Shown one piece after another: positions 25,475-33,033 of a stretch of 64,000 bases of DNA; within the stretch, counting starts at the first letter, position 1; every line of letters starts with the position of its first letter. Source of the DNA: Geojedonia litorea (GTDB lineage: Bacteria; Bacteroidota; Bacteroidia; Flavobacteriales; Flavobacteriaceae); contig NZ_JBHSGP010000014.1 in NCBI RefSeq assembly GCF_042654525.1, positions 1,116,001 through 1,180,000 on the forward strand, given 5' to 3'. The translations under genes and the position numbers were made by a program. Below the pieces are notes generated by a model. The model had not been told where the DNA came from. It ran no database searches and saw nothing but the letters and a program-made list of their open reading frames with translations.

Positions 25475-27058
25475 ATGATTACGGGAAACAATTATATTGG
25501 TAATAAACAATCAGCAATAGGAGAAAAGACCTATAAAACTTTTAATCCGCAATTAAATTTAGAAAACAAACCCATTTTTACTGAAGCTTCAAAAGAAGAA
25601 ATTGATGAAGCTGTTGCTTTAGCTACAAATGCGTTTAAAATCTTCAGAACTGTTTCCGGAGAAAAAAAAGCTTCGTTTTTGAATGCCATTGCCGATGAGA
25701 TTTTGGCTTTAGATGACGAACTTATCCAAACCTATTGTTCCGAATCTGGGCTTCCTGAGGGGAGGGCGAAAGGTGAACGTGGCAGAACCGTTGGTCAATT
25801 GCGTATGTTTGCTGATTTAGTATTAGAAGGATCATGGGTAGAAGCCACAATTGATACGGCCCAACCTGAACGAGAACCGCTTCCAAAATCAGATATTCGA
25901 AAAATGTTGGTGCCTTTGGGTCCTGTGGTTGTATTTGGAGCAAGTAATTTTCCATTGGCCTATTCAACTGCCGGAGGTGATACTGCAGCTGCATTGGCCG
26001 CTGGTTGTCCTGTAATTGTAAAATCGCACCCTATGCACTCCGGCACTGGAGAATTGGTTGCTTCAGCCATCATTAAAGCGGCGCAAAAAACAGGAATGCC
26101 CAATGGTGTGTTTTCAAATTTAAATAGTCGTGGGATAGAAGTGGGTTCGCAATTGGCAAAACATCCTGGTGTTAAAGCTATAGGTTTTACGGGAAGTATC
26201 AAAGGCGGACGAGCTTTGTATGATTTAGCTGCCCAACGTGAAGAGCCTATTCCCGTGTTTGCTGAAATGGGGAGTGTTAATCCGGTAGTTATTTTACCTA
26301 GTGCTTTGAAAAATAGAAATGCTGTTTTGGCAAAAACCTATGCGAGTTCCATTACTTTGGGAACAGGACAATTTTGCACCAATCCAGGATTGATTTTAGG
26401 AATAAAAAGTGATGACCTTTCAAGTTTTATTAAAAATTTATCTGATGAAATTATAAAGATTGAGCCCTCTTGTATGTTGCACCCTAATATTATTGGGGCT
26501 TATGAAAAAAATAAGCAAAATGCCATATCACAGGCAGAATTGCAGGTGGTTGCTGATTATGATTTGGATGTACCAACCAATTACGCAAGACAAACCGTAA
26601 CTACCGTCAAAGGGAAAACGTTTTTAGAAAATCCAACTTTACATCAAGAAGTTTTTGGTCCTTATTCAATTGTTGTTCAGTGTGAAAATGAAGCACAATT
26701 AACTAGCATTATTTCAAAATTAGAGGGTCAATTGACGGGAACATTAATCGCCGATGGAAATGAAGCTTCCCAATACCCAGAGCTTATTTCGGCGTTGCGA
26801 AATCGCGTGGGACGATTGATTTATAATGGTGTTCCAACTGGTGTTGAAGTATGCGCGTCAATGACGCATGGTGGACCATATCCCGCTTCAACTGATAGTC
26901 GTTTTACGGCTGTAGGTATTCATTCTATAAAACGATGGGTGAGACCATTTAGCTATCAAGATTGGCCAAATAACTTGCTTCCCAATGAATTAAAAAACGA
27001 AAATCCTTTAGGTATTTTACGAAACTTAAACGGTAAGCTCACCAACCAGAGTATTTAA
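25475..27058 (+). CDS. Aldehyde dehydrogenase, likely 2-oxoglutarate semialdehyde dehydrogenase (NADP+)
   Basis: A 527-residue ALDH with catalytic Cys301 in GTGQFCTNPGL, general base Glu264 in VFAEMGSVNP, and the cofactor loop GFTGSIKGGRAL. The N-terminal part (VPLGPVVVFGASNFP, then AAGCPVIVKSHP) and the length match the KGSADH/2,5-dioxovalerate dehydrogenase subgroup. It would oxidise 2-oxoglutarate semialdehyde to 2-oxoglutarate, the last step of hydroxyproline breakdown. It lies 35 bp after the deaminase gene. Confidence 0.88.
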   Translation: MITGNNYIGNKQSAIGEKTYKTFNPQLNLENKPIFTEASKEEIDEAVALATNAFKIFRTVSGEKKASFLNAIADEILALDDELIQTYCSESGLPEGRAKGERGRTVGQLRMFADLVLEGSWVEATIDTAQPEREPLPKSDIRKMLVPLGPVVVFGASNFPLAYSTAGGDTAAALAAGCPVIVKSHPMHSGTGELVASAIIKAAQKTGMPNGVFSNLNSRGIEVGSQLAKHPGVKAIGFTGSIKGGRALYDLAAQREEPIPVFAEMGSVNPVVILPSALKNRNAVLAKTYASSITLGTGQFCTNPGLILGIKSDDLSSFIKNLSDEIIKIEPSCMLHPNIIGAYEKNKQNAISQAELQVVADYDLDVPTNYARQTVTTVKGKTFLENPTLHQEVFGPYSIVVQCENEAQLTSIISKLEGQLTGTLIADGNEASQYPELISALRNRVGRLIYNGVPTGVEVCASMTHGGPYPASTDSRFTAVGIHSIKRWVRPFSYQDWPNNLLPNELKNENPLGILRNLNGKLTNQSI

Positions 27059-27075
27059 TTTTAAATAGTTGTTTT

Positions 27076-28803
27076 ATGAAAAGTTTCAAATTCTTATTAA
27101 TCATTCTTTGTTTTGGATTTTTGTCTTTCCAAAATCCTTCAAATTCCGATAAATTAAGCGCCATTATTGCAACATACGAAACAGAGCGTGACTATGATTT
27201 TGAATGGAGCGAATCTGTTGAAAATACGGCTAAATATTATCAAGCTGAAGCTGATTTTTCAAAGAAGTTAAAAGAAGAATTAGAGCAAGTTTCAGAAGAA
27301 GGTTTATCTGAAACCGAAAAAATATCAAGAGCACTCTTACTGTTTGTTTTACAAGATAAGATTGATGAAAACACCTATAAAACCTACTTAAATACAATTA
27401 CAAACGAATCTGCTTTTCATTTAAATTTAAGCAGAATAGGTAATAGGACACTCAATAACAAAGAGCAAGTTATCGACTACTTAAAGCAGCTTGACAAATT
27501 ACCTAAAAGAATTGATTATAACCTAGATTTGTTGAGAGCATCTATAAAGGAAGGAATGGCGCAGCCGAGAGTTGTGTTTAATAATTATGATGACAGCTAT
27601 AACAAGCACATCGTGTCTGATGTTACTAAAAGTGAATTTTACAAACCATTTTTAAATTTACCTGATTCGTTTTCAGCATCATTGAAGGACTCAATAATTC
27701 AGGTAGCTAAAGAAAGTGTTCAGAAAAATGCTGTAGATCAATATAAAAAAATAAAGCGCTTCTTTATCGACGACTATTTTCCTAATACCAGAAAAGGGTT
27801 AGGGGTTTCAACTATTCCAAATGGTAAAGCATTTTATCAAAATAGAATCAATTACTTTACAACTAGTAATCAGTATACAGCCGATGATATTCATCAAATT
27901 GGATTAAGAGAAGTGGCGCGCATCAAGGCCGAAATGCAAAGTATTATTGATGATTTAGGGTTTAAAGGCAGTTTTGCAGAATTTTTAGAATTCTTGAGAA
28001 CAGACGAGCAATTCTATCCTAAAACCGCTAAAGAACTACTTATGTTTGCGCGTGATATCGCCAAACGTATCGATGCCGAATTGCCTAAATTTTTTAAGAC
28101 TTTACCTCGAAAACCTTATGGCGTTGTTCCAGTTCCAGAAGATTTGGCTCCTAACTATACAGGTGGTCGATATTCAGGCTCTTACAGTGAAACCACGGCA
28201 GGATTTTACTGGGTAAACACCTACAACCTACCAAGCAGAACCTTGTATACTATTCCTGCGTTAACAGCTCATGAGGCTGTTCCAGGGCATCATTTACAAA
28301 TTTCATTAAACAACGAACTTCCTGAATCTATACCCAATTTCAGAAGACGATTATATTTATCGGCCTATGGTGAAGGTTGGGGTTTATATTCTGAATATTT
28401 AGCAGATGAAATGAATATCTATACAACACCTTATGAAAAGTTTGGTCAGTTAACTTACGAAATGTGGAGAGCCTGCAGGTTAGTAGTTGATACTGGAGTA
28501 CATGCGAAAGGCTGGACTAGACAGCAAATGCTTGATTATATGGCAAAAAATACCGCCTTGTCTATTCACGAAGTAACAACGGAAACTGATCGTTATATTT
28601 CGTGGCCAGGCCAGGCATTATCTTATAAAATTGGCGAGATAAAAATTAGGGAATTACGTAAAAGAGCAGAGGAAGCTTTGGGTGATAAGTTTGACATCCG
28701 TGAATTTCATGAAGTTATTCTCGAAGAAGGTACGGTTACACTTTCAATTATGGAGGAGCGCATAAATAATTATATCGAGAAAGTTAAAAATAATGAAAAG
28801 TAA
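27076..28803 (+). CDS. DUF885 protein, putative secreted metallopeptidase
   Basis: A 575-residue protein with a signal peptide (MKSFKFLLIILCFGFLSF). The DUF885 signature is HEAVPGHHLQ (His399, Glu400, His405, His406) with a downstream GEGWGLYSEYLADE, resembling a zinc peptidase core. DUF885 proteins are related to M32-like or gluzincin-type peptidases, though activity is rarely shown. Inside a hydroxyproline operon a peptidase that frees hydroxyproline from collagen-like peptides would make sense; this is inference. Its stop codon is the first base of a REP-like repeat. Confidence 0.82.
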   Translation: MKSFKFLLIILCFGFLSFQNPSNSDKLSAIIATYETERDYDFEWSESVENTAKYYQAEADFSKKLKEELEQVSEEGLSETEKISRALLLFVLQDKIDENTYKTYLNTITNESAFHLNLSRIGNRTLNNKEQVIDYLKQLDKLPKRIDYNLDLLRASIKEGMAQPRVVFNNYDDSYNKHIVSDVTKSEFYKPFLNLPDSFSASLKDSIIQVAKESVQKNAVDQYKKIKRFFIDDYFPNTRKGLGVSTIPNGKAFYQNRINYFTTSNQYTADDIHQIGLREVARIKAEMQSIIDDLGFKGSFAEFLEFLRTDEQFYPKTAKELLMFARDIAKRIDAELPKFFKTLPRKPYGVVPVPEDLAPNYTGGRYSGSYSETTAGFYWVNTYNLPSRTLYTIPALTAHEAVPGHHLQISLNNELPESIPNFRRRLYLSAYGEGWGLYSEYLADEMNIYTTPYEKFGQLTYEMWRACRLVVDTGVHAKGWTRQQMLDYMAKNTALSIHEVTTETDRYISWPGQALSYKIGEIKIRELRKRAEEALGDKFDIREFHEVILEEGTVTLSIMEERINNYIEKVKNNEK

Positions 28804-28834
28804 TTCCCTCCTTGAGGAGGGTTAGGGAGGTGTT
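28801..28834 (+). repeat. REP-like palindrome, copy A
   Basis: TAATTCCCTCCTTGAGGAGG is the start of a hairpin (CCCTCC, 28806-28811, with GGAGGG, 28816-28821), followed by TTAGGGAGGTG. The first 26 bases match copy C at 23 positions (469 bp downstream, same direction). It begins exactly at the stop codon of the DUF885 gene. Confidence 0.7.
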
Positions 28835-28837
28835 GAA

Positions 28838-29206
28838 ATGCCAAATAAAATTATTCCATATAAACCAGAATTGCGTGCTTATGCAAGGAATTTGAGAAAA
28901 AGCGCAACCTTATCTGAAAAACTATTGTGGAAAAAGATAAGGAATAGGGCATTTGAAGTTCAGTTTCATAGGCAGGTGCCGATGCTAGATTATATTGTAG
29001 ATTTCTATTGTCATGAAATAGGATTAGCTATCGAAATAGATGGAAATAGTCATGATCACAAATATTTTTACGATGCTAAAAGACAAGGGAGGTTAGAAGC
29101 TGAAGGCGTTAAATTTATTCGTTTTTCAGATGCTGAAATAAGGCAGCATATGCATAACGCATTAGTCACATTGAAATCTAAAATTGAAGAATTGTTAAAT
29201 GAATGA
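28838..29206 (+). CDS. DUF559 (Vsr-like) endonuclease-domain protein
   Basis: A 122-residue protein of the DUF559/PF04480 family with a PD-(D/E)xK nuclease core: Asp55 in YIVDFYC and Glu66-x-Asp68 in LAIEIDGNSH; Arg-rich start ARNLRKSATLSEKLLWK is also typical. It is the only gene in the operon without a metabolic link, and it is bracketed by GGAGGG palindromes in opposite orientation, with a third copy repeating the left one. That is the layout of REP elements around their own enzyme gene. It may be a small selfish unit inserted just after the DUF885 stop; mobility has not been shown. Confidence 0.85.
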   Translation: MPNKIIPYKPELRAYARNLRKSATLSEKLLWKKIRNRAFEVQFHRQVPMLDYIVDFYCHEIGLAIEIDGNSHDHKYFYDAKRQGRLEAEGVKFIRFSDAEIRQHMHNALVTLKSKIEELLNE

Positions 29207-29238
29207 CACCCACCTAAATCCTCCCTCAAGGGAGGACT
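29207..29238 (-). repeat. REP-like palindrome, copy B (inverted)
   Basis: The segment CACCTAAATCCTCCCTCAAG and the following GGAGGA are an imperfect reverse complement of copy A: hairpin CCTCCC with GGGAGG plus the TTAG and GGTG tail. It starts directly after the DUF559 stop, so copies A and B flank the gene as inverted repeats. Confidence 0.65.
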
Positions 29239-29269
29239 TTACAAAAGCTCAACAAAAGAGTGTAGCATG

Positions 29270-29295
29270 TAATTCCCTCTTTGAGGAGGATTAGC
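29270..29295 (+). repeat. REP-like palindrome, copy C
   Basis: TAATTCCCTCTTTGAGGAGG plus ATTAGC matches the first 26 bases of copy A with three differences. It ends 17 bases before the epimerase start codon. Confidence 0.65.
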
Positions 29296-29312
29296 AAGAT
29301 TAAAATAATGTT

Positions 29313-30320
29313 ATGAAAAACACTTTTGTATGTATCGATGCTCATACCTGCGGAAATCCAGTTAGAGTCATCAAGGAAGGCGGGCCTAAACTTATTGGTA
29401 ACACAATGAGTGAAAAACGCCAACACTTTTTAAAAGAATATGATTGGATTCGCAAAGGATTGATGTTTGAACCTCGCGGTCATGATATGATGAGCGGTAG
29501 TATTTTGTATCCCCCACACAATCCAGAACATGATTTTGCCATTTTGTTTATTGAAACTTCAGGTTGTTTGCCAATGTGCGGTCATGGCACTATTGGCACG
29601 ATAACCATAGCCATCGAAGAAGGTTTGATAAAACCAAAAACTCCTGGCAAGATCAGGATGGAAGCACCTGCAGGTTTGGTTGAAATAGACTATCAGCAAA
29701 CTGGAAATAAAGTAGATTGGGTAAAACTTACTAATGTAAAAAGCTATTTGGCTGCTGAAGGGTTGTCAGTAGATTGTCCAGAATTAGGTGAGTTAACATT
29801 TGATGTAGCTTATGGGGGTAATTTTTATGCTATTGTTGATCCACAGAAGAATTTTTCTGGAGTGCACGATTTTTCAGCTTCTAAAATTATTCAATATTCT
29901 CAAGTACTGAGACAGAGAATTAACGAGTTATATCCAAATCATTTCATTCATCCAGAAAACGAAACCATAAAGGATGTGAGCCATTTATTATGGACTGGTA
30001 ATACTATTGATCCAAATTCGTCAGGTAGAAACGCGGTGTTTTATGGAGATAAGGCTATTGATAGAAGTCCATGTGGTACAGGAACATCGGCACGATTGGC
30101 ACAATTATATGCTAAAGGAAAATTAAAACTTGGAGAGGATTACATCCACGAAAGTTTTATAGGCAGTAAGTTTGTTGGACGCGTTGAAAAAGAAACTACC
30201 TTAGGAGATCAACTAGCTATCATTCCTAGTATAAAAGGTTGGGCTAAAATTTATGGTCATAATATAATAACGATAGATTCTGAAGATGATCCGTATGCAC
30301 ACGGGTTTCAGGTGATTTAA
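29313..30320 (+). CDS. 4-hydroxyproline 2-epimerase (proline racemase family)
   Basis: A 335-residue member of the proline racemase superfamily. Both catalytic cysteines are present: Cys89 in PMCGHGTIG and Cys254 in RSPCGTGTSA. Two Cys indicate racemase/epimerase chemistry; trans-3-hydroxyproline dehydratases have Thr at the second position. With the D-amino-acid oxidase next door it most likely converts trans-4-hydroxy-L-proline to cis-4-hydroxy-D-proline, the first step of the pathway. It lies two bases upstream of the oxidase. The REP-like repeat sits directly upstream, which could affect its expression. Confidence 0.9.
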   Translation: MKNTFVCIDAHTCGNPVRVIKEGGPKLIGNTMSEKRQHFLKEYDWIRKGLMFEPRGHDMMSGSILYPPHNPEHDFAILFIETSGCLPMCGHGTIGTITIAIEEGLIKPKTPGKIRMEAPAGLVEIDYQQTGNKVDWVKLTNVKSYLAAEGLSVDCPELGELTFDVAYGGNFYAIVDPQKNFSGVHDFSASKIIQYSQVLRQRINELYPNHFIHPENETIKDVSHLLWTGNTIDPNSSGRNAVFYGDKAIDRSPCGTGTSARLAQLYAKGKLKLGEDYIHESFIGSKFVGRVEKETTLGDQLAIIPSIKGWAKIYGHNIITIDSEDDPYAHGFQVI

Positions 30321-30321
30321 T

Positions 30322-31569
30322 ATGAGTAAGAATGTTATAGTAATTGGTGGTGGAATTATTGGACTGTGTTCTGCCTATTACCTTCAAAAGGAGGGATGCC
30401 AAGTTACAGTAGTAGATCAATCTAATATGGATTCTGGGGCTTCCTATGTTAACGCAGGCTATTTGTCACCGAGTCATATTATCCCGCTCTCTGCTCCTGG
30501 TGTGATGAAAAAAGGCATTAAATGGATGTTTAATTCATCAAGTCCGTTATATATTAAACCCCGTTTAGATACTGATTTTTTGAGATGGACATTGGCATTT
30601 AATAAGTCCTGTAATGCAGGGCATGTTAAAAAAGCGATTCCAATTATTAAAGAAATTTCGGTATTAAGTCAAGACTTATACGATGACATTAAGACAGCTG
30701 AAAACTTTACATTCCATTATGAAAAGAAAGGTCTATTGATGTTATGTCAAACTGAAAAAATGCTTGAGGAGGAGATTAAAACTGTGCATTTAGCTCAACA
30801 AGAAGGATTAGAAGCTGAAGAAATTACTCTTAAAGAGCTTCATAAATTAGAACCTAATGTCACTTTAAATGTTAAAGGAGCAATCTACTATAAATGCGAC
30901 TCACATTCGACTCCTAATGAGTTTATGAACGAATTAAAGGCTTATTTAAAAAACACAGGAGTTCAGTTTTTTGCGAATGAAAAAGTAGAAGATATAGAAA
31001 CTAATAAAGATAAAATTACATCTGTAATTACCAATAAGCAGAAGTTAAGCGGTGACGAGTTTGTTTTGGCAGCCGGTTCATGGAGTGCCCTTATTAGTAA
31101 AAAATTAGACTTAAAATTATTGTTGCAAGCAGGAAAAGGCTATAGAATTAATACCCAACAACCAACCGGAATTAGAATTCCATCTATTTTGGCAGAAGCA
31201 AAAGTTGCTGTAACTCCTATGAATGGTTTTACACGGTTCGCAGGCACTATGGAAATTGCTGGCATCAACCAAAACATCAATAAAGTTAGAGTAGAGGCTA
31301 TTGCTAACGCTGCGCATCGTTATTATCCCGAAATTGAATTAACAGAACAAGAAAAAGATAATGCAGCCTGTGGGTTACGCCCAGTATCTCCAGATGGAAT
31401 GCCCTATATTGGTAAATCTTCCAAGTGTGAAAATTTGACCATTGCTACTGGACATGCCATGATGGGTTGGAGTATGGGTACTGCCACTGGAAAATTGGTT
31501 GCCGAAACAATTATTGGTAAGAAACCATCTTTGGATATGACCATGTTTAATCCAGACAGAAAGTTTTAG
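30322..31569 (+). CDS. FAD-dependent D-amino-acid oxidase/dehydrogenase, likely for cis-4-hydroxy-D-proline
   Basis: A 415-residue DAO-family flavoprotein. FAD binding is by VIVIGGGIIGLCSAYYL with the acidic end of the second strand at VVDQS, and a second conserved block is GLRPVSPDGMPYIG, then ATGHAMMGWSMGTATGKLV. It resembles DadA-like dehydrogenases that feed electrons to the respiratory chain. In the pathway it oxidises cis-4-hydroxy-D-proline to pyrroline-4-hydroxy-2-carboxylate, the substrate of the DapA-family enzyme. It is the last gene of the operon. Confidence 0.88.
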   Translation: MSKNVIVIGGGIIGLCSAYYLQKEGCQVTVVDQSNMDSGASYVNAGYLSPSHIIPLSAPGVMKKGIKWMFNSSSPLYIKPRLDTDFLRWTLAFNKSCNAGHVKKAIPIIKEISVLSQDLYDDIKTAENFTFHYEKKGLLMLCQTEKMLEEEIKTVHLAQQEGLEAEEITLKELHKLEPNVTLNVKGAIYYKCDSHSTPNEFMNELKAYLKNTGVQFFANEKVEDIETNKDKITSVITNKQKLSGDEFVLAAGSWSALISKKLDLKLLLQAGKGYRINTQQPTGIRIPSILAEAKVAVTPMNGFTRFAGTMEIAGINQNINKVRVEAIANAAHRYYPEIELTEQEKDNAACGLRPVSPDGMPYIGKSSKCENLTIATGHAMMGWSMGTATGKLVAETIIGKKPSLDMTMFNPDRKF

Positions 31570-31710
31570 ACCTTTTTAACGTGGTTAGTAATATAATCAA
31601 GTCAAGTAATACTTGCGTTTATATTATTGGATTGTAATCAATCTCTTCACTGCTAATTTTATATAGATTTATAAAACGTAATTTCAAATAACTATATAAA
31701 ATTACCATTC

Positions 31711-31775
31711 AACTACAGTAACCTAGGCTTATATCGATAATTGCCCTTGCTTTTTTATAAAGTCGATTAGATTTA
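31711..31775 (+). promoter_or_regulatory. Possible LytTR box and promoter (weak)
   Basis: Half-sites AACTACAGTA (31711-31720) and ATCGATAATT (31733-31742) have a 22-bp period, and a TAGATTTA box starts 33 bp after the second core C, at 31768. The geometry matches the clearer sites of this region apart from one extra base in the spacer. The rest of the 278-bp gap after the oxidase gene shows nothing I can name. Confidence 0.35.
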
Positions 31776-31847
31776 CATCATAATTAAATAAGCCAATTTC
31801 AGATGCTGTCTGAATTAAAATTAAAAAACCCTCAAAATTAAAAAGTT

Positions 31848-32333
31848 ATGTCACAATTGATTCTTTTGTTTTTACTTGTCTTGATAAGTTGTTTGTTTTT
31901 CTTTGTAGAAAATAAATCCTTTGGATCTGGTTTTTCCATGGCCGGTGGGACTGACATGGATATGTCTAATCAAAAAGTTTTTAGTGACTTGAATAAACAA
32001 GTGCAGGATGAAACATTACCTTCCAGGAACAACGAGTTTGTGAATAATAAACATTTAAACAATGTATCTAACACTATTATACCCTCTAATAAAGCCATTC
32101 ATTGTAACTCATTAAAAATTACAAATGCCAATAAAGATTTAAAAAATAACCTTAAGCTCCTAGAATATATCATGACTATCGAATCACATTTAGCAAACCA
32201 AGCTTTAAAGAATTGTTACTCTACTGACAAGCTTGAAGAGTATTTAATAGTAAAAAAGGAAATTCAATATAAAATTCTTGAATTATCAAAATTTATTTCT
32301 CAATCTCAATCAAATCAAAATTACTTAAGTTAA
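31848..32333 (+). CDS. Unknown membrane-anchored helical protein
   Basis: A 161-residue protein with one N-terminal hydrophobic helix (LILLFLLVLISCLFFFV), a short glycine/methionine-rich stretch (GSGFSMAGGTDMDMS), a polar linker and a helical C-terminal half (LKLLEYIMTIESHLANQALK, then EYLIVKKEIQYKILELSKF) that could form a coiled coil. I recognise no family. It stands at the head of the signalling cluster with its own weak LytTR-type promoter and is separated from the next gene by the best LytTR site of the window. It may be an accessory or target of the system; this is inference. Confidence 0.6.
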   Translation: MSQLILLFLLVLISCLFFFVENKSFGSGFSMAGGTDMDMSNQKVFSDLNKQVQDETLPSRNNEFVNNKHLNNVSNTIIPSNKAIHCNSLKITNANKDLKNNLKLLEYIMTIESHLANQALKNCYSTDKLEEYLIVKKEIQYKILELSKFISQSQSNQNYLS

Positions 32334-32391
32334 GATAATTCTCTTACTCTTCATTCCGTTTTTTAGTTAAGTATTCATTACTTCTCCATTC

Positions 32392-32454
32392 GTCGACACT
32401 TAATCTTCATTCGTCGACACTTGTTTATGTTTTAATCGAAGCGATTAAGATTTA
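32392..32454 (+). promoter_or_regulatory. LytTR-type operator (best copy) and promoter
   Basis: Two exact copies of GTCGACACTT (32392-32401 and 32413-32422) repeat with a 21-bp period; the identity extends left to CATTC. A degenerate -7 box (AAGATTTA) starts at 32447, 32 bp after the second core C. LytTR proteins bind two direct repeats on one DNA face in just this way. The response regulator gene starts 49 bp further on. Confidence 0.65.
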
Positions 32455-32502
32455 CAGAACCTTTTTAAGGATATTTACCCTGTTACACCAAAATTTGATT
32501 AA

Positions 32503-32919
32503 ATGTCTGAAAAAAAGCTCTCTATTTTATTTATCGAGGATGATTTAGTAGAAACGATGAAAATAAATAGAACTCTAAAAAAGTTAGGGGTAAATCATGA
32601 AATCCAGGAAGCTAAAAATGGAGAGGAAGCCTTAATTCTTTTAAAGTCGAATGATAATCTTCCTGATATTATTCTACTTGATTTAAATATGCCTAAAGTT
32701 AATGGGTTAGAGTTTTTAAAAATTCTAAAACAAGACGAAAAGTTAAAATACTTGCCAACAATTGTATTAACCACCTCAAACAATCATAAAGACATTTTAG
32801 AGTGTTATAAAATAGGAATAGCGGGATATATTTTAAAACCATTAAGTTTTGATGCTTATATAAACAAATTAGATAAATTATTAGCCTATTGGAGTTTAAA
32901 TGAACTTATTAAGGTGTAA
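32503..32919 (+). CDS. Single-domain response regulator (CheY/Rcp-like)
   Basis: A 138-residue receiver with no output domain: acidic pair E12-D13-D14, phospho-acceptor Asp60 in IILLDLNMPKVNGLEFL, Thr in VLTTSNN and Lys in YILKPLSF. The sequence after Asp60 is of the Rcp1/phytochrome-regulator type, often used as a phosphate carrier or sink in phosphorelays. It is preceded by a perfect LytTR operator and followed 114 bp later by the first soluble kinase, so it probably takes part in the same relay, perhaps with the Hpt protein. Confidence 0.9.
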   Translation: MSEKKLSILFIEDDLVETMKINRTLKKLGVNHEIQEAKNGEEALILLKSNDNLPDIILLDLNMPKVNGLEFLKILKQDEKLKYLPTIVLTTSNNHKDILECYKIGIAGYILKPLSFDAYINKLDKLLAYWSLNELIKV

Positions 32920-33033
32920 TCTCACTGAAAACCATTTTTAAAGTTAAATTTTATTATATTGCTCATCTAGAATAAGATAGAATCTCTGGCTCGTCTTAAA
33001 ACGCTATGACTATATAATTGCTTTGTTAAATAA

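Noticed and set aside
28801..29295. CRISPR-like array because of repeated GGAGGG units
   Set aside because: Only three copies, irregular spacing, one inverted, and a gene in between; REP-like repeats fit better.
29226..29426. 66-codon frame on the minus strand across the epimerase start
   Set aside because: Overlaps a well-supported gene and a repeat; no protein features.
32961..33025. Possible LytTR site before kinase 1 (CTCGTCTTAAAAC and a TTGCTTTG box)
   Set aside because: The half-sites do not have the 21-bp period and the distance to the box does not match the other sites.
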